Assembly: GCF_028476545.1 (NCBI RefSeq)
Contig: NW_026732021.1
Location: forward strand, 1 to 64,000
Direction of reading: 5' to 3'
DNA: 64,000 nucleotides
Origin: Physella acuta
Lineage: Eukaryota; Mollusca; Gastropoda; Physidae
Under the pieces are notes generated by a model that was given only the letters and a program-made list of their open reading frames with translations, searched no databases and had not been told where the DNA came from. Positions 41,901-51,239 of this stretch are shown one piece after another. Numbering within the stretch: position 1 is the stretch's first letter; each line of letters opens with the position of its first letter. The translations under genes and the position numbers were made by a program.

Positions 41901-44900
41901 AGCAGAAAGTATCAACTTTATCACAAATGACAGCACAAGTATAGACTTGCACTACAACAAATGACCGCAGCAAAAGCATAAACCTACACTACCACAAATG
42001 ACCGCAGCAGAACGTATAAACCTACATTACCACAAATGACCGCAGCAGAAAGTATAAACCTATACTACCACAAATGACCGCAGCAGAACGTATAAACCTA
42101 CACACACAAATGACCACAGCAGAACGTATAAACCTACACACACAAATGACCACAGCAGAACGTATAAACCTACACTACCACAAACAAATGACCACAGCAG
42201 AACGCATAAACCTACACACACAAATGACCACAGCAGAACGTATAAACCTACACTACCACAAATGACCGCAGCAGAACGTATAAACCTATACACACAAATG
42301 ACCACAGCAGAACGTATAAACCTACACTACCACAAACAAATGACCACAGCAGAACGCATAAACCTAAACACACAAATGACCACAGCAGAACGTATAAACC
42401 TACACTACCACAAATGACCGCAGCAGAACGTATAAACCTACACTACCACAAATGACCGCAGCAGAAAGTATAAACCTACACTACCACAAATGACCGCAGC
42501 AGAACGTATAAACCTACACACACAAATGACCACAGCAGAACGTATAAACCTACACTACCACAAATGACCGCAGCAGAACGTATAAACCTACACTACCACA
42601 AATGACCGCAGCAGAACGTATAAACCTACACACACAAATGACCACAGCAGAACGTATAAACCTACACTACCACAAATGACCGCAGCAGAACGTATAAACC
42701 TACACAACCACAAATGACCGCAGCAGAAAGTATAAACCTACACTACCACAAATGACCGCAGCAGAACGTATAAACCTACACACACAAATGACCACAGCAG
42801 AACGTATAAACCTACACTACCACAAACAAATGACCGCAGCAGAACGTATTAACCTACACTACCACAAATGACCGCAGCAGAGCGTATAAACCTACACTAC
42901 CACAAACAAATGACCGCAGCAGAACGTATTAACCTACACTACCACAAATGACCGCAGCAGTCATTATAAACCTACACTACCACAAACAAATGACCGCAGC
43001 AGAACGTATAAACTTACACTAACACAAATGACCGCAGCAGACATTATAAACCTACACTACCACAAACAAATGACCGCAGCAGAACGTATAAACTTACACT
43101 ACCACAAATGACCGCAGCAGAACGTATAAACCTACACTACCACAAACAAATGACCGCAGCAGAACGTATAAACCTACACTACCACAAATGACCGCAGCAG
43201 AACGTATAAACTTACACTACCACAAATGACCACAGCAGAACATATAAACTTAGACCACAAATGACCGCAGCAGAACGTATAAACTTACACTACCACAAAT
43301 GACCACAGCAGAACATATAAACTTAGACCACAAATGACCGCAGCAGAAAGTCTAGATAGACGACCAGCGTGAGTCTAGCTCTGAGCCCTCCATCATCCCG
43401 TGTAAGCTGACAATAAGCTGACGTGTATATCTTTCATCTGTTCTATGGAACATCTCCGGTCTCAGCAGGCTCTGGATGTTCTACAACTGATCCACGCAAG
43501 CTACAGAACATCCAACATTTCACACACACACCTCCCACCACACCACACTGCCCACACCTCCCACCACACAACACTGCCCACACCTCCCACCACACAACAC
43601 TGCCCACACCTCCCCCACACATAACACTTCACATAAATGTCCCGTTATCCCACAAACATCGAGCTGTACACATGTTAACAACCTCAGAAGCAAAGGTAGA
43701 TAATGACAACAAAGCACTGTTTGTTTTAAGCAAGATCCAGATTCTTTACGCGAATATGTCTACATTACTTTCCTATGCGTAGTTTGAATCCTTATTCACT
43801 GGGAGTTATTATAACATTATCTAGAGAGTAATATCACTATACAGTGGTTTACCATGTTCTAAAACTAAAACGGCTTTCAGCCTAACGAAAACCTTAAAAC
43901 GTACTTTGATAAGGAGCTTATGAAATTCATGCAAGAATGTTAGCCTGGCAAGTACCATTCAATGTTTTTTTAATGGAACTGGTATCTCCCCCCCCCTCCC
44001 TTTTATACCCAAGGAGCTTTAACACGATTACAATTGTCCATTATATTTGTATTGACACCTCTCCCCGTTACCCGATGTTACACTGGTATACACAGGTAAT
44101 GCGTTTCACCTATCAGCACGGGTCTATTGCTGTGTTGTGCGGGTGAGCAGTTCCACGTCTATGGTAACGGCCTGACATGGAATGCAATACCCTCGGGGCT
44201 AACGTTCAATACCCTCGGGGCAGACGTTCAATACCCTCGGGGCAGACGTTCAATACCCTCGGGCCTGACGTTCAATACCCTCGGGGCAGACGTTCAATAC
44301 CCTCGGGCCTGACGTTCAATAAGTACCCTCGGGCTGACGTTCAATAAGTACCCTCGGGGCTGACGTTCAATACCCTCGGGCCTGACGTTCAATAAGTACC
44401 CTCGGGGCAGACGTTCAATACCCTCGGGCCTGACGTTCAATACCCTCGGGGCTGACGTTCAATACCCTCGGGGCTGACGTTCAATACCCTCGGGGCTAAC
44501 GTTCAATACCCTCGGGGCTAACGTTTAATACCCTCGGGCCAGACGTTCAATACCCTCGCTTCATCAGAACTACGCGGACCATTTGTTGACGCGGCCCCTT
44601 ATGACCATGACATTCATGACAAATGAGGCAAATATTGACCTGTATAAAATCACCGTGGTGACATAGCTAACTTTGGCGCAGAAATCTTTTCGGAAGTTGC
44701 AAACAGTTGATGGTACAACGTATTCAATGGCAGGTAGGTAAACTTGCTAAACCACTTTAAGAGACCAAGTAAATCCTGATAACCAGTCAGTCACAGACTG
44801 CCAACCCCAGTCAGTCACAGATCGCCAACCCGTCAGTTAAACCCTGACACTTGTATAGCCGTCAGCGCGGGTGAGTGACCTCACTTGGTGATATTGATTA

Positions 44901-45844
44901 GCGGATTTCACACAAGACAACACTTAGAAAGGCGTCTACACTTTTTAAAAAGTCGTGAAACAGAAGTAACCAGTTTAACGCGGACGCTAAGGAAGTGTAA
45001 AGAAGCTACCCCGTGTAGTGGGCTACAGACGTGTAGGCAGAACGACACGAACACACCCAGCTATCGATGTGTTATTGTGGCTGACTGCTCCCCAGTTCGG
45101 GTTTCTAGCGATCGCGTGCAACATTCCTCCCACCCCTTTACCCCCCCCCCCCCCTCCTCCAGCATCAGACACCGTGTCGGGAGCAAGTTGTGACAGAACT
45201 CATGCAATCGATAGAGAAAAAAAGCAAAAGGCGGGGGCTGCAAACTTTCACACTGAATAATTTAATAACACACGCTGTTTACCGGAAGTTCAAAGTTCAA
45301 GGCCACTCACGTAACACTCAGACCGTGTCAGTGTATTTGCGTGTGTAAATAATATTGTAGTTAAATTGGGCGATGATGTGACTAATCATACTAAGAACTG
45401 TGTGGGTGTTTTACATGCTTTTTTTTTTAAAGTTTATCGATAAAAATATGGATTCTAGATCTAGATGTAGCATTTAGAATCGGAATAGTGAATAGGGCCT
45501 ACAATATCAAGAGTACACTACACAAGTTTAGTATAAATCTAGTCTTAGTGTATACTGTATACAACTAGTTATCTAAATTATTGTAGATCTATGTTCATAC
45601 ACACTGACTAACAAACTAATATTACCACATTACATATTATTACATACTAAGCAAGCTGACAAACTGACAAACATTTTCCGAAAATTTATTATTAAATCAA
45701 TTTAAATTTATTTTAGAAAGGAGAATTTAGAAAGTCCGCCATTAAACAAATAAACGTGTACTCACACTGGAAAGCAAGATCACTGGGCACACTGTTATCA
45801 ACGGCTAGTACCACTATGTGAGTCTGCGGGCTCTGGTGCTCCAT
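32780..45844 (-). CDS. USP-3: universal stress protein, complete, 5 exons
   Basis: Exons in transcript order: 45844-45766, 34636-34547, 34206-34109, 33179-33117, 32920-32780. Deduced 156 aa. Seen: beta1 THIVVLAVDNS with the expected Asp; helix PSDLAFQFYVDNV; strand YQLHLVHHS; junction GPSPKHCQELMAKEE and a long charged helix; strand DFIILRGKDAWHD; core GIMIVMGTRG (Gly121, Gly124), then GSVSDSVVHHA (Gly134, Ser135) and CPVLVCCHPKN. The phase 1-1-0 introns match the paralogues. A fourth, phase-0 intron of 196 nt splits what is one exon in USP-1 and USP-2. Intron 1 is 11.1 kb and packed with minisatellites. Start: the ATG at 45844 in context aaaaATGG; upstream the frame is open but has no ATG. 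Family role only; no specific substrate can be named. Confidence 0.92.
33117..33179 (-). CDS. USP-3 exon 4
   Basis: 63 nt, 21 codons (IDGDFIILRGKDAWH, DIIQYQ), phase 0 at both ends; acceptor tttacag, donor gtgagc. It corresponds to the first third of the last exon of USP-2 (IDGSFVRLHAKEAWH). Confidence 0.9.
34109..34206 (-). CDS. USP-3 exon 3
   Basis: 98 nt: two bases of a Gly codon and 32 codons (PSPKHCQELMAKEES, KVKEIEQKYRKLMT, DNN). Acceptor tttccag, donor gtaaga. Identical in length and phase to USP-2 exon 3. Confidence 0.9.
34547..34636 (-). CDS. USP-3 exon 2
   Basis: 90 nt, phase 1 at both ends, encoding YVDNVSRPGYQLHLV and HHSNYWGNFEPMDG. Acceptor tccccag; donor gtaagt. One codon longer than the same exon in USP-1 and USP-2. 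Confidence 0.9.
34975..35760. repeat. gctacacacacaca repeat, 10-18 bp units
   Basis: About 60 units of gct followed by a variable acacac run, in USP-3 intron 1. It gives a long open frame of HTHSYTHTAT type on the + strand, not a protein. Confidence 0.97.
35761..36112. other. Unique intron sequence
   Basis: USP-3 intron 1, with an imperfect agctgtgaatgtcag repeat near 35870-35945. No exon seen. Confidence 0.5.
36113..36276. mobile_element. Degenerate family B MITE
   Basis: The left end cagtttctttcagg and interior C and G runs match family B; the right end is cut off at about gagaaaaacgtcagg. No target duplication. Confidence 0.55.
36277..36735. other. Unique intron sequence
   Basis: USP-3 intron 1. 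Contains ctcgcgagatcgcg at about 36559. No exon recognised. Confidence 0.45.
36740..37495. repeat. Minisatellite, 54-bp unit made of two 27-bp halves
   Basis: About 13-14 almost identical copies. Halves: gtcaaggtaatgggcccg plus ttggatggg, and gtcaagataacgggtcag plus ttgggtagg. Open on both strands because 54 is a multiple of 3 and no stop occurs in the unit. Confidence 0.97.
37500..38394. other. Unique AT-rich intron sequence
   Basis: USP-3 intron 1. A G run at 38350-38368 beside gcgtaggtagg may be a MITE remnant. Confidence 0.5.
38395..38755. repeat. Minisatellite, 20-bp unit
   Basis: About 18 copies of gggcctacactacctacagt (variant cagtacc), very uniform. Confidence 0.97.
39110..39765. 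repeat. Compound minisatellite, nested 17/33/39-bp units
   Basis: Words caatacaatatcaatatg, tcag and gactggtcctggtcaagtgg combine into short units (about 17 bp, 39240-39450) flanked by longer ones (33-39 bp), a higher-order structure. Confidence 0.95.
39766..40829. other. Unique intron sequence
   Basis: USP-3 intron 1. Open frames of 75 and 148 codons overlap here but show no recognised domain or splice context. Confidence 0.45.
40830..40945. repeat. Short minisatellite, about 26-bp unit
   Basis: About four copies of cactaaattgttatacaca plus tatagtg. Confidence 0.85.
41050..41262 (+). repeat. tRNA-derived SINE
   Basis: tRNA-like head with B-box-like agttcggatct, then a body with gctgagtccacccagctct, aaaggcggctgtg and atgccgaggtcaagaaacac. 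The body matches the copy at 59718-59920 read on the other strand. Confidence 0.75.
41263..41934. other. Unique intron sequence
   Basis: USP-3 intron 1, with a C run at 41511-41524. No exon seen. Confidence 0.45.
41935..43350. repeat. Minisatellite, about 30-41 bp units, about 40 copies
   Basis: Units combine aaatgaccgcagcagaacg, tataaacctaca and ctaccac or cac spacers in mixed order. The largest array in USP-3 intron 1. Confidence 0.96.
43525..43622. repeat. Minisatellite, about 26-bp unit
   Basis: About four copies of cccacacctcccaccaca plus caacactg. Confidence 0.9.
43623..44184. other. Unique intron sequence
   Basis: USP-3 intron 1; nothing recognised. Confidence 0.45.
44185..44562. 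repeat. Minisatellite, 21-25 bp units
   Basis: About 17 copies of gacgttcaataccctcgg with short length variants. Confidence 0.95.
44563..45765. other. Unique intron sequence before USP-3 exon 1
   Basis: Contains two copies of ccagtcagtcacagac near 44784-44820 and a C run at 45139-45153. No exon recognised. Confidence 0.45.
45766..45844 (-). CDS. USP-3 exon 1 (start codon)
   Basis: 79 nt: MEHQSPQTHIVVLA and VDNSVPSDLAFQ plus one base of a Phe codon; donor gtgagt. The reading frame continues open upstream past 46012 without an ATG, so the coding start is taken at 45844. Confidence 0.87.
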
Positions 45845-46140
45845 TTTTTCTAACTCCTTCTCGAAAAATACGTGCTCCACGCCTGGTATAGTGTGTGAGT
45901 TACTCTCCAAGCGGTCGTCTGCTTCGATTCGGTTGTTGTTAGTTTTGCTACTTCCGTTGGCGAGACAAGAGGCAGGTAACCGATTTCCCTCGTCGCTCTC
46001 ACACTCGCTCAATTCGATAGCACTGGGGCCAGTCAGCTGTGCGTGGGGCGGGAGTGGCGGGCCGACAGGAGCCCGCGCCCCCTCCTTCGCTAGTGGATGT
46101 GCCAGGTTGCAAAACAGGCCAGGACAGAAAAATAATTTTC
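45845..46140 (-). promoter_or_regulatory. USP-3 5' leader and GC-rich promoter-like block
   Basis: Upstream of the USP-3 ATG the frame stays open for some 170 nt without an ATG (likely 5' UTR). It is followed at about 46028-46085 by a GC-rich block whose - strand carries CCCGCCAC and CCGCCACTCC, GC-box-like motifs. No TATA box was seen. Function is inferred from position and composition. Confidence 0.45.
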
Positions 46141-46199
46141 GCTAACGTCAGAGAAATCCTGGCCACGGCCTGAAATGTTCAATAGAAATATGAAATGAT

Positions 46200-46750
46200 T
46201 AGGGCGATGAAAAAAAAAATGAGGGGGGTAGGGGGAGGGGGTCACTAAGATAACATGAAATTAAAATTACGCAAAACATCATAACCTGGGTTAAAGAGTA
46301 AACAGTGCCCGTTTGATTAAAGCCGACTGTGATAAACGGGGACAGCAGATTGTGGACGGTAACACAGCAGTGGTCAGAGTCCAGCCTGTCTAGTGGCACT
46401 TGACGTGTCCGGTACGTGTTAGGCCATGGGCTGACGTGTCAGGGTGCTGTAGTCACGTGACTGGCTGATAGCGGTGGGAGCAGTACGTGAGTAAGTCAAG
46501 GTCAAGGAGATTTAAGTACTAAGACAGGTAGCTGGGGCCTGACTAGTCAACTGGACAGTCCGAGCGTTAGCACGTCTTCAGGGGGTCAGATGCAACAGCT
46601 CCTCTAAGGGGGAAAAGCTAGTGTGCAACGTGTATTTGTGTGTGCGCGATGTTCTAAAAGGTTTATACAAGGGTATTTGTATTTTACAAAATGACTGCGC
46701 GGGTTCAGAACTACTGCGCGGCCGCGCAACCGCGCAGCTCAGAGAGAACA
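46200..46750. other. Unique sequence upstream of USP-3
   Basis: Includes gcgcggccgcgcaaccgcgcag at about 46717-46737, a small GC-rich palindromic patch. No gene seen. Confidence 0.45.
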
Positions 46751-46799
46751 TGGGGTCAGATGTAGCGACTTTTCAGACCAGACGGTGTATGGACAGAGG

Positions 46800-46890
46800 A
46801 GGTAGAGTTGATCTGAAGCCGCCTTTACTATCCCCTACTAGAGTCAGGTACCCATCAGAAAAGGATGGGACGTTCTACTTGCATGGTTCA
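46800..46890 (-). repeat. SINE fragment
   Basis: Read on the - strand, tgatgggtacctgactcta and gatagtaaaggcggc match the SINE body of the copy at 59718-59920. Truncated on both sides. Confidence 0.6.
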
Positions 46891-47001
46891 TTTTACAATG
46901 AGGGGGAGGGGGGGGGCGATTATGCAATAGGTTCATTCCTTCCAGGGGTCATCAAGCATAGGTAGACTTCCTGTCCTGGGGTCGTTATCCAGGGGTCATT
47001 A

Positions 47002-47177
47002 CAGAGGCGTAGCGACGGGGGGGTACATATGTCCCCGGGCGTCGACCCTAGGGGTGCCAAAATAAGCTCATTTTAGCTGGGTTTTTTTTTTAAATTACAA
47101 ATATAAGAAAAATATAGGGGGGGGGGGCGCAAAATTGAAAGTATCCCCGGGCGCCGGGAGGGGTAGCTACGCCTCTG
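47002..47177. mobile_element. hAT-like MITE, family A
   Basis: 176 bp, TIRs cagaggcgtagcgac / gtagctacgcctctg, and a perfect 8-bp duplication ggtcatta at 46994-47001 and 47178-47185. Confidence 0.95.
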
Positions 47178-47635
47178 GGTCATTATGTCCCGGGCGGACA
47201 TAACGTAGAAGAGGGTCATTCTGTCCAGGGGGTCACTTTCTGTACATCATCTCTGTGCATACTAGGTAAAAATCATCACACTGAATTCCCCTACCCATGT
47301 TCTCATTCGTTTTCCCCTTAGTATAATACATCTACATATATAGTGGCACAAAATGTGGTGACAGGTGTTTATCTAGTAGGCTAATTGAACACCTGTCTGT
47401 AGCACGCTTTGAGTCCTACACGTTATAGACACGTTGTATCACCAATGACAGAGAAAACAACTACTGACTTGAGCAGAGCTCAGCCGTGTTGTGAGTGATA
47501 TGGGGAGATTCAGTGAACACGAGTTCAGTCCCTGTGTGATTTCAGCTCATGTACTCGCGACATTTGTTGTGATACGATCAAACCAGGTCAGTCCGGGCTG
47601 GTCAGTTGGCCAGTGTGGCCGGACTGGTCTGTTGG
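47178..47635. other. Unique intergenic sequence
   Basis: No gene or repeat recognised. Confidence 0.45.
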
Positions 47636-47639
47636 CCAG

Positions 47640-48320
47640 AAGTGTCTGTCAGGGTTGTCTGTTGCCAGTGTGGCTGTCTTGGTTTAGGGTTGTCTGTTGG
47701 CCAGTGTGGCTGTCTTTTAGGGTTGTCTGTTGCCAGTGTGGCTGTCTTGTTTTAGGGTTGTCTGTTGGCCAGTGTGGCTGTCTTTTAGGGTTGTCTGTTG
47801 GCCAGTGTGGCTGTCTTTTAGGGTTGTCTGTTGGCCAGTGTGGCTGTCTTTTAGGGTTGTCTGTTGGCCAGTGTGGCTGTCTTTTAGGGTTGTCTGTTGG
47901 CCAGTGTGGCTGTCTTTTAGGGTTGTCTGTTGGCCAGTGTGGCTGTCTTTTAGGGTTGTCTGTTGGCCAGTGTGGCTGTCTTTTAGGGTTGTCTGTTGGC
48001 CAGTGTGGCTGTCTTTTAGGATTGTCTGTTGGCCAGTGTGGCTGTCTTTTAGGGTTGTCTGTTGGCCAGTGTGGCTGTCTTTTAGGGTTGTCTGTTGGCC
48101 AGTGTGGCTGTCTTTTAGAGTTGTCTGTTGGCCAGTGTGGCTGTCTTTTAGAGTTGTCGGTTGGCAAGTGTGGCTGTCTTTTAGGGTTGTCTGTTGGCCA
48201 GTGTGGCTGTCTTTTAGGGTTGTCTGTTGGCCAGTGTGGCTGTCTTTTAGGGTTGTCTGTTGGCCAGTGTGGCTGTCTTTTAGGGTTGTCTGTTGGCCAG
48301 TGTGGCTGTCTTAGAATTGT
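47640..48320. repeat. Minisatellite, 33-bp unit
   Basis: About 20 copies of agggttgtctgttggcca plus gtgtggctgtctttt. The in-frame period makes a 325-codon open frame (CWPVWLSFRVV type) that is not a gene. Each unit contains TTAGGG once. Confidence 0.97.
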
Positions 48321-48644
48321 CTGTTTTCACTTATCGGTGGCTGCCAGGGGTTTCTGTCTGCATCGTGTGTGTGTGTGTGTGTATGTGTGTATGTGTGTGG
48401 CTTCTGCTACGAGATGTTTCCATTGTCAGGAAATAGGCCAATGTTATGAAATAATAATCTCTCCATAGCTCCCTTCTACCCCTCCCCCCACCCTCAAACC
48501 CCAAAGAGGACGTATTTGCACTCCCCCCCCCCCTCCTCCAACCCCTACCCCCAGGGGAAGCACTTTTCTATCACAACCACAATATAAACAAGACAGGATG
48601 TTTCGCAGACAGAATCGATACCTGGCAAATGTTCTTCCTGTCAT

Positions 48645-48860
48645 TGTTGTTGTCGATTACATTCTATCATCTAACACGACACAAATATTCGTGCCAGAGT
48701 AGTCGATTACATTCTATTATCTAACGTCAAATACACCTGTCATAGTTGTAATCGATTACATCCAATTATCTAACGTCGAATATCCCTGTCATGGCAGTAG
48801 TCGATTATATTCTATTATCTAACGTCAAACACCTGTCTTAGCAGTAATCGATTACACCAC
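48645..48860. repeat. Tandem repeat of about 60 bp, 4 copies
   Basis: Each copy has agtcgattacattctatt, atctaacgtcaaa and acctgtcat words, moderately diverged. Confidence 0.85.
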
Positions 48861-48993
48861 GTAACGCCGACCTGGATCTCGATGCCTGCGAGATTTAATT
48901 ACCTGTCTGGCATCCGACTGGCACGGCTGTTTATAAAATTAACCTGAGTGGTCAAACGTCCGGCAGTGTATTGTTCATGGTGGGCGGTGTCAC

Positions 48994-49124
48994 CGTGTTT
49001 CTTTCAGAATTTTTTCTCCGGTGGCGTGGGGGGACTAAATTTTCCGGGGGGTGGGGGCGGACACTGATAAAAGTATATTTTCTATATACGTTCGGGGGGG
49101 GGGGGGGTTCCGGAAGAAACTCTG
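48994..49124. mobile_element. Family B MITE, diverged
   Basis: TIRs cgtgtttctttcagaa / tccggaagaaactctg with long G runs inside. The target duplication is not clear. Confidence 0.7.
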
Positions 49125-49164
49125 GTCAGTTTGCTGTCAGCGTTTGTTGTTTTAGTGATAGTCT

Positions 49165-50292
49165 TACATATGTCAGTGGTAAGCGGAATGAAGTATTAGT
49201 AGTCTTTACCTCATATGTCAGTAGTGCCAACCCTCATATGTCAGTAGTGCCAACCCTCATATGTCAGTAGTGCCAACCCTCATGTTTCAGTACTGCCAAC
49301 CCTCATATGTCAGTAGTGCCAACCCTCATATGTCAGTACTGCCAACCCTCATATGTCAGTAGTGCCAACCCTCATATGTCAGTAGTGCCAACCCTCATAT
49401 GTCAGTAGTGCCAACCCTCATGTGTCAGTAGTGCCAACCCTCATGTGTCAGTAGTGCCAACCCTCATGTGTCAGTAGTGCCAACCCTCATGTGTCAGTAG
49501 TGCCAACCCTCATATGTCAGTAGTGCCAACCCTCATATGTCAGTAGTGCCAACCCTCATATGCCAGTAGTGCCAACCCTCATATGTCAGTAGTGCCAACC
49601 CTCGTATGTCAGTAGTGCCAACCCTCATATGTCAGTAGTGCCAACCCTCATATGTCAGTAGTGCCAACCCTCATATGTCAGTAGTGCCAACCCTCATGTT
49701 TCAGTACTGCCAACCCTCATATGTCAGTAGTGCCAACCCTCATATGTCAGTAGTGCCAACCCTCATATGTCAGTAGTGCCAACCCTCATATGCCAGTAGT
49801 GCCAACCCTCATATGTCAGTAGTGCCAACCCTCGTATGTCAGTAGTGCCAACCCTCATATGTCAGTAGTGCCAACCCTCATATGTCAGTAGTGCCAACCC
49901 TCATATGTCAGTAGTGCCAACCCTCATGTGTCAGTAGTGCCAACCCTCATATGTCAGTAGTGCCAACCCTCATATGTCAGTAGTGCCAACCCTCATGTTT
50001 CAGTACTGCCAACCCTCATATGTCAGTAGTGCCAACCCTCATATGTCAGTAGTGCCAACCCTCATATGTCAGTAGTGCCAACCCTCGTATGTCAGTAGTG
50101 CCAACCCTCATATGTCAGTAGTGCCAACCCTCATATGTCAGTAGTGCCAACCCTCATATGTCAGTAGTGCCAACCCTCGTATGTCAGTAGTGCCAACCCT
50201 CATATGTCAGTAGTGCCAACCCTCGTATGTCAGTAGTGCCAACCCTCGTATGTCAGTAGTGCCAACCCTCATATGTCAGTAGTGCCAACCCT
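49165..50292. repeat. Minisatellite, 23-bp unit, about 48 copies
   Basis: tcatatgtcagtagtgcc plus aaccc, with recurring variants (catgtttcagtactg, cgtatg, atgccag) that repeat in the same order, indicating block duplications. Confidence 0.96.
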
Positions 50293-51239
50293 TATTTTGA
50301 CCCTTTTTGACTGATGTCACAAAAGCCCTAAACCCGCTTGCACTAGGGTGTGACGTCATTTCTGGACAACCCTTAAACACAATTTCTCCCTCTATTATCA
50401 GCACCGCAAATTCTCCCTCAATCCTCAGCTGAGCACCATCCATCGATAATTACGTACAGAATCTTTGGCCAACAAATACATGCGTAAGCTGATGTTTTTT
50501 TTCACCAAGTAATTGGTGTGTAACTCTAGTGACGGCTATTAGAATTCTGGTCGTGAAACCAGTGAAAAACATACAGGAAGTTTGTATGTTCACGGTTTAC
50601 CGTAAACATCTGGTATTTGCACACAGTAGCTCAACAAAGCGATTTAAAAAAATCGTTAAATGTACTGTCAAAACAATGTTTTCATCAGTTAAAAATAGTG
50701 GGGGGGAGGGGGGGGGGAGATTAATAAAGGAAAGTTCTCTTTTCGAAACTGACGGTCCATGGAACAAGTAAACTAGAGTTCACCTGTTTGTGTGACCTCG
50801 GTATATGATGGGATAGTGTGGTCAGCACTATGCCCAACCGCCATTGCTTATTCAAGTTGTCTAGTTTTGAGTAGGGTCTACAATATGTATTTGAACGGGC
50901 TGGAGTTATCAAGGAATTTTATTGTAAAATTTTGTCCCGTGAATTAACGGGTCTTCAGAATATTGCAGATGTCACATTTTGACATATTTTAGTGTGGGCG
51001 GTGACGTTTGATAGTCTAGTTATTGGACATAGATAATAGTAACCTTTCCTAATCAACACACAACAATAAGCGACTTCACGTACTAATATGTAAAACTAGC
51101 GTTTACCACTTATCTTGAAATTTAAATTACAATCCAGATTAATGTTTCCTGTTTTTGCGTTTTTTATGCAGATTTTTACGTTTCACGTTTTGTATAATCC
51201 TAACGGCTAGAGTAAAGCTAAGTGGAGTATTACATCTGT
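50293..51239. other. Unique intergenic sequence
   Basis: A TGACGTCA at 50351-50358 and G runs at 50700-50718. No gene seen. Confidence 0.45.
50755..50870 (-). repeat. SINE fragment
   Basis: + strand gtgtgacctcggtatatga and agtgtggtcagcactatgcc correspond to ttcttgacctcggcatggg and aatgtggttagaactatgcc of the copy at 59718-59920; 3' part only. Confidence 0.6.

Noticed and set aside
45845-46012. N-terminal extension of USP-3 up to 46012
   Set aside because: The frame is open but begins without ATG; the first ATG is at 45844 in a good context and fits the family length.
47491-48468. 325-codon open frame, Cys/Gly/Leu-rich
   Set aside because: Translation of a 33-bp minisatellite, also open in other frames.
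49165-50292. CRISPR-like 23-bp periodic repeat
   Set aside because: No spacers; plain minisatellite.
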